A stretch of 64,000 bases of DNA, from positions 3,286,001 through 3,350,000 of the forward strand of contig NZ_CP032819.1 of NCBI RefSeq assembly GCF_003991565.1, given 5' to 3'. Shown here one piece after another: positions 9,843 to 19,573 of this stretch. Position 1 is the first letter of the stretch. Each line of letters opens with the position of its first letter. The notes below the pieces were generated by a model. That model was not told the origin of the DNA. It did no database searches and saw only the letters and a program-made list of their open reading frames with translations. The translations under genes and the position numbers were made by a program. Source of the stretch: Butyricimonas faecalis (lineage in GTDB: Bacteria > Bacteroidota > Bacteroidia > Bacteroidales > Marinifilaceae).

Positions 9843-10754
9843 ATGGGATTTGTAACTAAGGAGAAATTATTCTCCAAGGATTTCTTTATCACCTACGGAT
9901 GGTTGTTGGGTGGTTGTTTCGTGTTTGCATTAGGGGCTGTGTTATTTGCCGAGCCTTACGGTTTTGCTCCCGGGGGAACATACGGTCTGTCCATGGTATT
10001 TCATCATTTGTGGGGTTGGGAGACTGAAATTGCAGCCCTTTGTATGGATGTGCCTTTGTTATTATTGGGTATCTATTTCTTGGGAGGGATGTTTGGTGTG
10101 AAAACCATCATCTGTACGTTTGCCATTCCGGCGTTTATGCGGTTGATTCACTATCTTTACGGTTATGATGCTTTGTTGGAACCGGGAATTACCGATCGGA
10201 CGATGTTGAATGAACAGCTATTATCAGCTATTTTCGGTGGTATTGTTTACGGTATCGGTATCGGTATGATTTTTAAGGCGCGGGCAACATCCGGGGGATC
10301 GGATATCATTTCCATGATTTTGAACAAGTACACGCATATTTCTTTGGGAACATTGGTGATTATCGTGGATTGTACGATTACCTTGTCAACGGTTGTTGCT
10401 TTCGGAGACTGGCGTTTGCCCATGTATTCTTGGATTATCGTGTTCATCGAAGGTAAGGTGATTGACTTGATTGTGGAAGGTGCTTCTGTCCACAAGACGT
10501 TGATGATTGTGACCAAAGAGATCGATGCCGTGAAGAATATTATCTTGAATGATATTAAGCGCGGAGCCACAATCTTACCGGCAATCGGGGCTTATAAAGG
10601 AGAGCCGCGTGAGGTGATTTATACAATTTTAACCCGTCGTGAGATGATGGTTTTACGTCACAAGATACGTGAAATTGATCCGGAGGCTTTTATAAATGTC
10701 ATTGATTCTAGGGAAATATTAGGAAAAGGATTCAAGCCACTTGATGCAGAATAA
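9843..10754 (+). CDS. YitT-family membrane protein (DUF161/DUF2179)
   Basis: A 303-residue inner-membrane protein with five to six helices in residues 15-205 and a soluble C-terminal DUF2179 domain (about 220-300). Typical stretches are GAVLFAEPYGFAPGGTYGLS and ARATSGGSDIISMILNKY, the latter with the family's GGxD motif, and the tail VINVIDSREILGKGF-type ending. Members occur widely in Bacteroidetes and Firmicutes; no transport function is established. It has its own promoter and a strong terminator. Confidence 0.88.
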   Translation: MGFVTKEKLFSKDFFITYGWLLGGCFVFALGAVLFAEPYGFAPGGTYGLSMVFHHLWGWETEIAALCMDVPLLLLGIYFLGGMFGVKTIICTFAIPAFMRLIHYLYGYDALLEPGITDRTMLNEQLLSAIFGGIVYGIGIGMIFKARATSGGSDIISMILNKYTHISLGTLVIIVDCTITLSTVVAFGDWRLPMYSWIIVFIEGKVIDLIVEGASVHKTLMIVTKEIDAVKNIILNDIKRGATILPAIGAYKGEPREVIYTILTRREMMVLRHKIREIDPEAFINVIDSREILGKGFKPLDAE

Positions 10755-10779
10755 AAAAGAGCCACATGGCTCTTTTTTT
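10753..10779. terminator. bidirectional intrinsic terminator
   Basis: AAAAAAGAGCC, loop ACAT, then GGCTCTTTTTTT: a stem with A-tract and T-tract on either side. It ends the YitT-family gene on the plus strand and the efflux operon on the minus strand. Confidence 0.9.
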
Positions 10780-11071
10780 AATACATATCCGTGATATCCC
10801 AGACAAATGCCCGTATACCGTTTTCTTTATTCACCTCGTCTAGATTCTTGACATATTTTAAGATCAGGGGAACCATTTCGTCTTCCACGATTGTCATGGT
10901 GGCGGAGTTCATCTCCGGCCAAGTATGAGTTCCCATTCTGGGTTCTCCATCCACGGTACCGGCTCCGTTGACCAAAGGCCATTGCGTGAATCCTCGTATT
11001 TGCAATTGATCAAGGATAAAAGCAACCCGTTCCGTCAAGGCTTGGTTATATGATATAAATACTGCTTTCAT
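10778..11071 (-). CDS. small PII-like protein at the end of an RND efflux operon
   Basis: A 97-residue soluble protein with no signal peptide. Its shape (a strand starting MKAVFISYN, a helix, RGFTQWPLVNGAG, then EMNSATMTIVEDE and a helix) fits the small ferredoxin-like PII/DUF3240 group whose members are encoded beside RND efflux genes. It lacks the long T-loop of true PII proteins. It is the last gene of a TolC/adaptor/RND operon and shares a terminator with the convergent YitT-family gene. A role in sensing for the pump is an inference. Confidence 0.6.
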   Translation of the reverse strand: MKAVFISYNQALTERVAFILDQLQIRGFTQWPLVNGAGTVDGEPRMGTHTWPEMNSATMTIVEDEMVPLILKYVKNLDEVNKENGIRAFVWDITDMY

Positions 11072-11087
11072 AATGTTTTAGGTTTTA

Positions 11088-11126
11088 GATTTTAGATTTA
11101 CGATTCAACATCGTAAATCTAAAATC
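11088..11126. repeat. perfect 17-bp AT-rich inverted repeat
   Basis: GATTTTAGATTTACGAT (11088-11104) and its exact reverse complement (11110-11126) surround TCAAC. It lies between the RND pump and the PII-like gene. As an RNA hairpin it could lower expression of the last gene or protect the upstream message. Confidence 0.7.
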
Positions 11127-11135
11127 AAATATTAC

Positions 11136-14100
11136 TTATTTCTTTTTTGGAAGATCTCTTTCCGCGTTAAAGTCTGCCATGAATTTGAACTGTTTACTAA
11201 GAATCTTTTTCTTGTCACGGCTACCGCTCTTGTCCATTGCGGCGTAAACGGCCGGGACAATCAACATGGTGATGATCGTGGAGAATACCATACCACCGAT
11301 AACAGCGACACCCATCGGTCGCCAAGTTTCAGAACCCTCTCCAGCACTAATTGCCATCGGAACCATACCTAAGATGGTTGTTAACGAGGTCATTAATACC
11401 GGACGCAGACGAGAACGACAAGCCATTGCGATTGCATCGTACAGGCGGATGCCCCGTTCACGCATCAAGTTGATGAAGTCGATCAACACGATACCGTTCT
11501 TCGTAACGATACCTACCAACATGATAGCTCCCAATGCGGCAACGATACTCAAGGTCGTGTTCGTCAGCAACAAGGCCAAAACCACACCCGTGAAGGCGAA
11601 CGGGATAGCCAACATGATGATGAACGGCATCTTGAATGACTCGAACTGTGCGGCCATCACGATGTAAACCAACATCAAAGAGAGCAACAACAATAAGAAC
11701 AAAGAGCTGAATGATTCTTGTTGGTCCTCGTAGCTACCACCGATGTACACGGATACTTCCTGTGGTATTTCTGTGTTGTTGATGACTTCCTGAGCTACGG
11801 CAGCAATATCTCCTAGGGCAACTCCTGCTGCCGGGGTGATAGACACTTTCAATAAACGTTGTTTACTCTTACGCTCGATATTTGGTGGAGAGAAGAACTC
11901 TTGTATTTCTCCCAGTTCTTTTAACCGCACCTTCTGGCCCTTGCCGTCAGGGATGATGATATTTTCAATCTCGGTGATCGAAGAACGGTATTTCTCGTCG
12001 AAACGTACGATAATATCATATTCCTCTCCGTTTTCCTTGTATTTACTGTTCCGGTATCCATAGATACGGTTACGCATGTATGAACCGACTTCAGAAGTTG
12101 TCAGTCCGTGACGAGCCAATTTATCTTGATCCAACATGATACGCAACTCGGATTTATCCTCGTCACGGCTGATCTTGATGTCCTCTGCTCCCGGAATCTG
12201 GCGGGCCTTTTCGGCAATCTGGTGAGCCAAGTTTGTAGTTGTGTTGAAATCGTGTCCCATGATTTCAATGTCCACGTTATTACCACCCATGGAACCACCG
12301 CTTGATGTGGTTACCGTGTATTGTAAAATGTCAGGGAATTTTTTCAAAATACCACGCACTTGGTCAGCGATTTGGAACACGCTACGTTGACGCTCTTTGA
12401 TATCTGTCGTTCTCAAACGCATGTTCAAGATATTGTTACCCGTGCTGTTCATCATGGATGCAAAAGAAGCTTCCTCCTCACTACCGTAAGAAAGGTTGAT
12501 CAACTTGATTTCCGGAATATCATTGCGGATGATGGAATCGATTTCCAAAGCGACCTTTTTCGTCACTTCTACACGTTGTCCGGATTGCATCTTGGCATAC
12601 ACGTTCAAGTAGTTCTGGTCATTCTGGGGCATAAAGTCCGTCTTGATCAATTTAGCCATAAACATGGAGGCAAAGAATAAGGCGAACATACTAACGATAG
12701 TCACCGTCTTGTGAACAAGTACCCAACGGATTAATTTCTCGTAAGCGCTATCCAGTTTTTCCAACATTCTGGAAACAAAGTTATAGAAACTGAATTTACC
12801 CGAGTTCGTCTTCTCTTGGATCCTCATCAATTGAGAACACAACATGGGAGTCAAGGAGATAGCAGTTACGGTTGACGTACATACCGTGATACAAACGATC
12901 CATCCCAACTGTTTGAACAAAATACCGGTCATACCACTCACCAAGGTTAACGGGAAGAACACGGCCACGGTTACCAATGTCGTAACGATTACGGACAGCC
13001 AAACCTCATTCGTACCGTATTTTGCCGCTTCTCGCGGACGGCTACCTCGGTCGATGTGTTTCGTGATGTTCTCCAATACCACGATGGCATCATCCACAAC
13101 CATACCGATTGCGATAGAGAGGGACGATAGTGATATGATGTTAAGTGATTCCCCGGTTGCAAACAAGTAGATAAAAGCAACAATCAAGGAGATCGGGATA
13201 GTCAGTGCGATGATGAAAGTCGCTCTCCAACGCCCTAAGAATAGGAACACGATCAAAACCACGAAGATCAAAGCGTACATCAAAGACTCCTGCAAGTTGT
13301 TGATAGACTTAATAATGAAGTCCGAGTTGTCCGAAATGATTTGGAAGTGGATATCTGTTGGTAATTCTTTTTGTGCTTTTTCAATTTCACTTTTTGCCTC
13401 TTTGGCAACGGCAACGGCATTAGCATCGGTTTGTTTGGTTACCATCAATACACCACCCCGACCTCTGTTAATCGTTTGTTCCAGGGTGATATCTTTCAGG
13501 GTATCCCGTACGTTTGCAACATCCCGCAAGTAAATGATTTTATCATTCTTGGTACCCAGCACGATGTTTTTAATCTGGTCACTCTCTTCGAATTCTCCTT
13601 CCACGCGCAGAGTATAGTCCATCTGTCCCATCTTCACGTTACCGGAAGAAATATCTTTATTCTCTGCCAGAATCTTGTTACCGATTTGCTCTAACGTCAA
13701 GTTATAGGCGTCAAGCTTGTTGGGATCCAAGTCCACGTAAACCACACGTTCCGGGGCTCCGGCCACGATAACAGAGGCAACTCCGTCCACCCGATTTAAT
13801 CGGGTAACCAGTTTGTCATCCAAAATCTTATCAATACCGGGATATGATTCCTTTGCAGTTACGGCGTAGATCAAAATAGGCATCATGGAGGTGTTAAAAC
13901 GCATGATGGTAGGCCGATCTATATCATCCGGAAGGCTTGACATGGCTTTATCCACAGCATCACGCACGTCGTTCGAAGCCTCGTCAAGATTTACTTCCCA
14001 CTCAAATTCCAAGGAGATAACGGATAAGTTATCGTAAGAAGTTGAGGTCAATTCCTTCAAGTCATCCACCGAATTTAACTGGTTTTCGAGGATCTTGGTC

Positions 14101-14288
14101 ACGTTCTCTTCAATATCTGCAGCGTTAGCTCCCGGATAGGTTGCCATTACCGTGATATAAGGCGGGTCCATCTTGGGATACTGGTCCACCGGTAGTTGTA
14201 TATAGGAGGCAACACCCAATACAATGATGGCGAGGAAAACCATCAAGGTTGAAATGGGTTTGTTGACCGCTGTATTGTATATACTCAT
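11136..14288 (-). CDS. RND efflux pump inner-membrane subunit (HAE1/AcrB type)
   Basis: Proton-driven inner-membrane pump of 1050 residues with the RND layout: one helix, a large periplasmic domain, six helices, a second periplasmic domain, five helices. The proton-relay residues are complete: Asp399-Asp400 in GMVVDDAIVVLEN and a Lys in GIVTKNGIVLIDF. The N-terminus reads MSIYNTAVNKPISTLMVFL as in this family. It is the third gene of a TetR-linked operon with a TolC protein and an adaptor, so it should form a tripartite pump exporting small toxic molecules. The substrate is not predictable. Confidence 0.95.
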   Translation of the reverse strand: MSIYNTAVNKPISTLMVFLAIIVLGVASYIQLPVDQYPKMDPPYITVMATYPGANAADIEENVTKILENQLNSVDDLKELTSTSYDNLSVISLEFEWEVNLDEASNDVRDAVDKAMSSLPDDIDRPTIMRFNTSMMPILIYAVTAKESYPGIDKILDDKLVTRLNRVDGVASVIVAGAPERVVYVDLDPNKLDAYNLTLEQIGNKILAENKDISSGNVKMGQMDYTLRVEGEFEESDQIKNIVLGTKNDKIIYLRDVANVRDTLKDITLEQTINRGRGGVLMVTKQTDANAVAVAKEAKSEIEKAQKELPTDIHFQIISDNSDFIIKSINNLQESLMYALIFVVLIVFLFLGRWRATFIIALTIPISLIVAFIYLFATGESLNIISLSSLSIAIGMVVDDAIVVLENITKHIDRGSRPREAAKYGTNEVWLSVIVTTLVTVAVFFPLTLVSGMTGILFKQLGWIVCITVCTSTVTAISLTPMLCSQLMRIQEKTNSGKFSFYNFVSRMLEKLDSAYEKLIRWVLVHKTVTIVSMFALFFASMFMAKLIKTDFMPQNDQNYLNVYAKMQSGQRVEVTKKVALEIDSIIRNDIPEIKLINLSYGSEEEASFASMMNSTGNNILNMRLRTTDIKERQRSVFQIADQVRGILKKFPDILQYTVTTSSGGSMGGNNVDIEIMGHDFNTTTNLAHQIAEKARQIPGAEDIKISRDEDKSELRIMLDQDKLARHGLTTSEVGSYMRNRIYGYRNSKYKENGEEYDIIVRFDEKYRSSITEIENIIIPDGKGQKVRLKELGEIQEFFSPPNIERKSKQRLLKVSITPAAGVALGDIAAVAQEVINNTEIPQEVSVYIGGSYEDQQESFSSLFLLLLLSLMLVYIVMAAQFESFKMPFIIMLAIPFAFTGVVLALLLTNTTLSIVAALGAIMLVGIVTKNGIVLIDFINLMRERGIRLYDAIAMACRSRLRPVLMTSLTTILGMVPMAISAGEGSETWRPMGVAVIGGMVFSTIITMLIVPAVYAAMDKSGSRDKKKILSKQFKFMADFNAERDLPKKK

Positions 14289-14296
14289 ATGCTGAA

Positions 14297-14324
14297 TTTT
14301 AAATTTTAAGTTTTAAATTTTAAG
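14297..14324. repeat. tandem duplication of a 14-bp AT-only motif
   Basis: TTTTAAATTTTAAG occurs twice back to back in the gap between the adaptor and pump genes, directly before the pump's start codon. Similar AT-rich short repeats lie in other gene gaps here. Confidence 0.65.
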
Positions 14325-14336
14325 TTGCGGGTTCTC

Positions 14337-15371
14337 CTATTTTGTAATAGAAAGTGGTGATCCGTCAACTAACCGACCCTGACCGACAACAATCAATTCG
14401 TCTCCTTCGTGGATCTCATCACTGATCAACTCTACTTGATCCTCGAAACGTCTGCCGAGTTTTACTGCCGTACGTTTTGCTTTTCCATCTTTATTCAAGA
14501 ACACGTAACGATCGTTTGAGCCCTGTAATTTCAACACGGCAATAGCAGGAACAACCATGGTTTGGGTGTTACCGATGAAGAAGTCAATGGTTCCGTACAT
14601 ACCCGGTCTTAATGCTTCATCGTTATTCGGGATTTTTACTTCTACAGTGAACGTTCTTGAGGCTGGGTCAATCGTTGGGTAAACGATGCTAACCGTACCG
14701 TCAAATGTTCTGTCAGGATAGATATTGCTCTTTAGCTGAACTTTAGTCCCCTTTTGCACGGACAAATAATATTGTTCGGCTAGATTCACGTAAGCTTTCA
14801 ACGGGTTGATCTTCTCGATTGCGATGATAGAAGGTTTGCTGGCACCACCGAAAGCGGCTCCCGTGTAAAGTTCTCCGTTCTCGAAATATTTCCCGGTTAC
14901 GATACCGTCAAAAGGAGCGAGCATCTTCGTGTTTTCTTTCAAGAAATCTACGTTTGCCTTGGCCACCTCGTATTGGGTTACGGCAGCATCGTAAGCCTGT
15001 TTGGAAATACTTCCGGTTTTATTTAATTGAACGGCACGGTTATATTCCGTTTCCAGGTTCTTTAATTGAACTTCTGCCTGAACTAACTGGGTTCTATCCA
15101 TTTCAACGAGTAACTGCCCCTTCTTGATGCGATCGCCCACTTCCACGTAGATCTTCTCGATTCTTCCCGTGGCAGCGGGGGCATAGTACACTTGTTTGTC
15201 AGCTTGTAAGTTGGCGGCATAGTCCAATGTTTTGGCAATATCCGTTTTCTCTAGTTTTTGTACCTTAACAGGAACCGCTTCCACGGTTTTCTCTGTAGTC
15301 TTATCTTTTTTGCCCGAGCAACCGGCAAGGATAGCTAATGCTATAATCGATAAAATGAGATTCTTTACCAT
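14337..15371 (-). CDS. RND efflux periplasmic adaptor lipoprotein
   Basis: Membrane-fusion protein of 344 residues that links the RND pump to the outer-membrane channel. The signal peptide ends with the lipobox LAGC (Cys18). A lipoyl/barrel-sandwich half GRIEKIYVEVGDRIKKGQLLVEMD-type segment lies at about 70-92, a coiled-coil hairpin at about 95-150, and the second lipoyl half MLAPFDGIVTGKYFENGE at about 155-175. The HlyD-like beta-barrel follows. It stands between the TolC and RND genes. Confidence 0.93.
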   Translation of the reverse strand: MVKNLILSIIALAILAGCSGKKDKTTEKTVEAVPVKVQKLEKTDIAKTLDYAANLQADKQVYYAPAATGRIEKIYVEVGDRIKKGQLLVEMDRTQLVQAEVQLKNLETEYNRAVQLNKTGSISKQAYDAAVTQYEVAKANVDFLKENTKMLAPFDGIVTGKYFENGELYTGAAFGGASKPSIIAIEKINPLKAYVNLAEQYYLSVQKGTKVQLKSNIYPDRTFDGTVSIVYPTIDPASRTFTVEVKIPNNDEALRPGMYGTIDFFIGNTQTMVVPAIAVLKLQGSNDRYVFLNKDGKAKRTAVKLGRRFEDQVELISDEIHEGDELIVVGQGRLVDGSPLSITK

Positions 15372-15406
15372 TGTATTTCTTTTTTGTTTTTATTATTCAA
15401 GTTGTT

Positions 15407-16693
15407 TTATCGAGGAAGTTGATTATACAATTTTTCCAAGCTTACTTGTGCCTGTAGTAATGTAAGAATGGCTTCCGTGTAATTTGTTTCTGCTTGCAGG
15501 TAGTTATTGTTTGCTTGCGTCAAGTCCAGACTGGAAACAGCTCCCAATTCATATTTTCTTTGGTAATTCTTTAATACCCGCGTGGCAACATCGATGTTTT
15601 CTTTTTGCAGGTTGTAATTCTCCATGGCATTTTTCAAGTTGAATTTCAACTGCTCATCTTGCACATTCAACTGATCTTGCAATAAACTTTTTTGCAAATA
15701 GGATTGTTCCAGGGTGATTTTGGCTTGTTTCACTTTCGAATCCCGTTGTAAACCGGAGAAGACAGGAATGTTCATCGTGAGTCCGGCCGTGTGTTTCGGA
15801 CTCATATCCAATGCCGGTTTCAAAATCTTGTAGTTGAAGTTGTAATTGCCGGAGATCGTGGGAGCGTAACTCCATTTTTCCAATCCCAGCATCTTCTTGT
15901 TCAACTCGGTTTGCGTGGTGACCAATTGGTAACTCAAGTTATTATTGATATCAAATTTCTCGACATACAAACGAGTGGATTTATCGTTTTCCAGGAACAC
16001 ATCCAGTGCATCCGTGAGTTTGATCGGGGTTCCTGCTTCCAGTCCCAGTTGAAGACGCAATAAATTGTAATTTACAGCAACCGTTCTCTCCATGGATAAC
16101 AAACTGTTTTTCAGTTGCCCCACGTTGATGCGAATTTGATCCACATCCGTAACTTCAACCGTTCCGGCCTTGTACATGTTATCGGTGTGCTTGTAAATTT
16201 CATTCATGTTCTCCAAATTCTGACGTAGAATATCGAGCATTCTTTCAGACACCAATACCGTGTAGTATGAATTATAGATATTCTCAATGATATCCAATTC
16301 CGTGGATTCAACTTCTTGCTCGGTCAAACGCACCGCGATCTTGCTGGTTTGCATTCCTAGGATCCATTGACCGCTGAACAATAATTGTTGCAAACCTACC
16401 GTTAGGTTGGATTGGTCTTTCATTTTTATTGCCTGCTCGCCGAAATTCATCTTGTAGCCGAAATTTGTGGAATACGTTACGGTACCATTAACTTGTGGTA
16501 ACCCCTGTGATACGGATTCCCGTACCTTCTGGCGATACAAATCAATATTCATCTGCGAAGATTGCAGTTCTTTGTTGTGCTTGATGGCAAACTCCACTGC
16601 TTGCTGCAGCGATATTGTTTGCGGTGCTTCCTGGGCACAAAGCATCCATGGCACGAAAAACATCAAGAGGAAAAGAGTCATTCCTTGTTTCAT
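15407..16693 (-). CDS. TolC-family outer-membrane efflux protein
   Basis: Outer-membrane channel of 428 residues, signal peptide cleaved near Ala20 (MLCAQ). It shows the two outer-membrane efflux protein repeats, each with long coiled-coil helices: SLQQAVEFAIKHNKEL near the start and the conserved block KYELGAVSSLDLTQANNNYL with LQAETNY near the end. It is the first structural gene of the operon; the adaptor follows after 35 bases. Confidence 0.93.
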   Translation of the reverse strand: MKQGMTLFLLMFFVPWMLCAQEAPQTISLQQAVEFAIKHNKELQSSQMNIDLYRQKVRESVSQGLPQVNGTVTYSTNFGYKMNFGEQAIKMKDQSNLTVGLQQLLFSGQWILGMQTSKIAVRLTEQEVESTELDIIENIYNSYYTVLVSERMLDILRQNLENMNEIYKHTDNMYKAGTVEVTDVDQIRINVGQLKNSLLSMERTVAVNYNLLRLQLGLEAGTPIKLTDALDVFLENDKSTRLYVEKFDINNNLSYQLVTTQTELNKKMLGLEKWSYAPTISGNYNFNYKILKPALDMSPKHTAGLTMNIPVFSGLQRDSKVKQAKITLEQSYLQKSLLQDQLNVQDEQLKFNLKNAMENYNLQKENIDVATRVLKNYQRKYELGAVSSLDLTQANNNYLQAETNYTEAILTLLQAQVSLEKLYNQLPR

Positions 16694-16777
16694 AGATTAT
16701 AGATTTAATTATTTATTTTTTCCGGGAAATTTCAAATGTTTTTTCTTTTGTTGCAAAACTCATACCAAAAAACTTGA

Positions 16778-17422
16778 TCATCCATCTTCTGGGCGATTTG
16801 CAGTGTTTTTTAAGCGTTCAAATTCTTTCAAACCTTTTTCTGTGGATATAGCGTAAATAAAATTGACAAAGATCGTTGAAATAATTACTGAAATCGGGTA
16901 TTTAAGCTTACTGGTAATTTCAGGGTTTTTCAGAAAGTGCATTTGTTTGCCTAGCAGGTACAATTGTAATTCTTTGTCAATATCCTTTCGGAAAAGTTCT
17001 TGTTTTATACCGTTATCCAGTAATGCCACGAGAAACTTCTTCGTTGACTCCTCTTCTTGCTTGGCTACTCTTTCGTACACGGCCGGGTGGTATTTCTTTA
17101 AATCAAAATGATTGGCAGGTAATCGGCTACCCAAGTCACTCACCATGAAATCCCGAATTTCGCTCATGACCACGATCGGATTTTTCTTGGCGAGTTGATC
17201 AACATCCGTGTTTTTTATTTTTTCATCTCTTCTGTACAACATCACTTGTTCCACCACGTCGTCTTTATTGGCAAACTGTTGGTAAAGTGTTTTTTTGGAA
17301 ATTTTCAAGTGATTCGCTATATCATCCATGGAGGTACTTCTCAATCCGAATCTCAAGAAAAGATCCGAAATAGCAGCTATAAGTTCCCTTTTTTGTTTTA
17401 TGTTTTCTTCCATAGTTGACAT
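16778..17422 (-). CDS. TetR/AcrR-family repressor
   Basis: DNA-binding regulator; residues 10-60 form the TetR helix-turn-helix with FGLRSTSMDDIANHLKISKK (key part TSMDDIANHLKISKKTLY). The start is placed at the ATG ending at 17422 (MSTMEEN); a longer frame to 17491 would begin upstream of its own promoter. The product is then 214 residues. It lies 85 bases upstream of the efflux operon on the same strand and is the likely repressor of that operon. Confidence 0.9.
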   Translation of the reverse strand: MSTMEENIKQKRELIAAISDLFLRFGLRSTSMDDIANHLKISKKTLYQQFANKDDVVEQVMLYRRDEKIKNTDVDQLAKKNPIVVMSEIRDFMVSDLGSRLPANHFDLKKYHPAVYERVAKQEEESTKKFLVALLDNGIKQELFRKDIDKELQLYLLGKQMHFLKNPEITSKLKYPISVIISTIFVNFIYAISTEKGLKEFERLKNTANRPEDG

Positions 17423-17471
17423 TTTAGTATTTGCATTTGGAAACGAAATGTATTTAAAACGTTTCCTCGTG

Positions 17472-17479
17472 CAAAAGTA
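17472..17479 (-). promoter_or_regulatory. -7 promoter element for the TetR gene
   Basis: Minus strand reads TACTTTTG; transcription would start near 17466, which excludes the longer reading frame beginning at 17491. Confidence 0.6.
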
Positions 17480-17612
17480 TACAAATATCATTCCACTAAT
17501 ATGACTCGCGTGTTAAAGTATTGTTAAAACTCTTTTGGGTACACTTTTCAATGATTTTAATCTTATTACATCATTTTCAATTTTCAATTCTCACTTTTCA
17601 ATTCCATTATCC

Positions 17613-17620
17613 TATCTTTG
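17613..17620 (+). promoter_or_regulatory. -7 promoter element touching the dnaG start codon
   Basis: Reads TATCTTTG and ends only 4 bases before the start codon at 17625, so the expected transcription start is at or next to the ATG. The dnaG message may be leaderless. Confidence 0.55.
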
Positions 17621-17624
17621 TGTC

Positions 17625-19550
17625 ATGATTGATCAGGCAACTATACAGAAAATTTTTGATGCGGCGGATATATACGAAGTGGTGTCCGATTTCGTGAGTT
17701 TAAAAAAGCGAGGCGTGAACTATCTTGGCCTATGTCCGTTTCATAACGAGAAGACAGGTTCATTCACCGTTTCCCCGGCAAAGGGCATATACAAATGTTT
17801 CGGTTGTGGAAAAGGGGGGAATGCCGTGAATTTTATCATGGAACACGAGCAAATGTCTTACGTGGAAGCATTGAAATATCTGGCCGAAAAATACCATATC
17901 CCGATTGAGGAAAAGGAATTAACGGAGGAACAGAAGAAAGAGAAAACCGAGCGGGAGAGTATGCTGATCGTCTCTTCGTATGCCAATGAATATTTCCAGT
18001 ATCAACTGTGGAACACGGATGAGGGACGTTCCGTGGGACTGGGTTATTTGCGCCAACGAGGTATCAGTGACGAGATGATTCGTAAATTCGGTTTGGGGTA
18101 TAATCCGGAAGGTTGGGGGGCTTTTGCGAAAGCAGCTCAAGAGAAGGGCTACAAGAAAGAGTTTCTCGTGAAGACAGGATTAACCATCGAGAACGAGAAA
18201 GGACTTTTCGATCGATTCCGCGCCCGTGTGATGTTTCCTGTACTTGATCTGGCAGGGAAGGTGATCGCTTTCGGTGGGCGGACGATGACAGCCGATAAAA
18301 AGATTTCAAAATACTTGAATTCTCCGGAATCCGAGATCTATCATAAAAGTAAAACCCTGTACGGGATTTTCTTTGCCAAAAAATCGATCGTGCAACAGGA
18401 TCGCTGTATCTTGGTGGAAGGCTACACGGATGTGATCTCTTTTCACGCGAAAGGAATTGAGAATGTAGTGGCCTCCTCGGGGACCTCTTTAACGATTGAA
18501 CAAATCCGCTTGATTCGTCGTTTGACTCCGAACGTTACGATTATTTATGACGGGGATGCAGCCGGAATCAAGGCCTCTTTACGGGGAATCGACCTCGTCT
18601 TGGAAGAAGGATTGAACGTGAGAGTACTTTTACTGCCGGACGGGGAGGATCCGGATTCTTTTGCTCGAAGTCACACATCGCAAGACTTGGCGGACTTTAT
18701 TGCGAATAACGAGACTGATTTTATAAATTTCAAGACTAAATTGTTATTGGGTGCGGCAGGTGATGATCCGGTTGAGCGGGCTCGCTTGATCACGGATATC
18801 GTGCGAAGTATCGCCAAGATCCCGGATAACATCGTGCGTTCAGTCTATGTGCGCGAAACGGCTCACCAGTTGGATGTCGAGGAACGGATTTTATATACCG
18901 AGATTGCCAAGGTTCGATTGAAAAACGAAGAACAACCTTCTAAAGTTCCTGCCACAACATCGAAACCGCAAATAACACCCCCGACACGAGGTGCAACTCC
19001 TTGTGACATCGAGGAGAGCGTGTTGATCCGTTACCTGCTTTTATTCGGGGATAACGAGTTGTACGAGGAGGAGCATAACGGGTATATGCGAAGCGTGAGT
19101 GTCGGGGAATTCATTATCCGGGAACTCGGGGAAGATGACTTGGAGTTACTAAATCCCGTGTTTCGTACAATGCAACAGGAATATCAGCGTCAGTATGAAT
19201 CGCCGTCGTTCATCCCGGCCCGTTACTTTATTTCTTACCCGGATATAAAAGTTAGTACGATGGCAGCCAATATCTTGAGCGAACCTTACGAATTAAGTAA
19301 GATTTGGTACAAGATGGACAATTTTGTCGAGACTGAACAGATGAAACTTGCTGAACTTCTTCCTAAAATACTGGACAATTACAAGATGCGGAGAGTGGAA
19401 ATGCTTTCTCGAGACATAGATAATCGCATCCTTGAATCGCAGAACAGTAAAGATCCTTCGCAAATCGTAGAACTCCTCAAGCGCAAAAATGCCATCAACG
19501 TCATTCGTCGTAAGTTAAACGAGAAATTGGGACGTACGGGAATCCATTGA
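17625..19550 (+). CDS. dnaG: DNA primase
   Basis: Makes RNA primers at the replication fork. From MIDQATIQKI the protein has 641 residues. The CHC2 zinc finger is formed by Cys37, His40, Cys58 and Cys61 (LCPFHNEKTG ... YKCFGCGKGG). The TOPRIM domain shows VEGYTDVIS and YDGDAAGIKA. The C-terminal helicase-interaction domain is present and varied, as usual. A frame open from 17535 would add 30 residues made of low-complexity AT-rich sequence and was not used. Confidence 0.97.
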   Translation: MIDQATIQKIFDAADIYEVVSDFVSLKKRGVNYLGLCPFHNEKTGSFTVSPAKGIYKCFGCGKGGNAVNFIMEHEQMSYVEALKYLAEKYHIPIEEKELTEEQKKEKTERESMLIVSSYANEYFQYQLWNTDEGRSVGLGYLRQRGISDEMIRKFGLGYNPEGWGAFAKAAQEKGYKKEFLVKTGLTIENEKGLFDRFRARVMFPVLDLAGKVIAFGGRTMTADKKISKYLNSPESEIYHKSKTLYGIFFAKKSIVQQDRCILVEGYTDVISFHAKGIENVVASSGTSLTIEQIRLIRRLTPNVTIIYDGDAAGIKASLRGIDLVLEEGLNVRVLLLPDGEDPDSFARSHTSQDLADFIANNETDFINFKTKLLLGAAGDDPVERARLITDIVRSIAKIPDNIVRSVYVRETAHQLDVEERILYTEIAKVRLKNEEQPSKVPATTSKPQITPPTRGATPCDIEESVLIRYLLLFGDNELYEEEHNGYMRSVSVGEFIIRELGEDDLELLNPVFRTMQQEYQRQYESPSFIPARYFISYPDIKVSTMAANILSEPYELSKIWYKMDNFVETEQMKLAELLPKILDNYKMRRVEMLSRDIDNRILESQNSKDPSQIVELLKRKNAINVIRRKLNEKLGRTGIH

Positions 19551-19573
19551 ATGATATTTCTCCCCATCTCCTC

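Noticed and set aside
17423..17491. Longer N-terminus of the TetR protein
   Set aside because: It would start upstream of the gene's own -7 promoter element, and the extra residues do not resemble the family.
17535..17624. Longer N-terminus of DnaG
   Set aside because: The extra 30 codons are AT-rich repeat-like sequence, and the MIDQATIQ start at 17625 is the family start.
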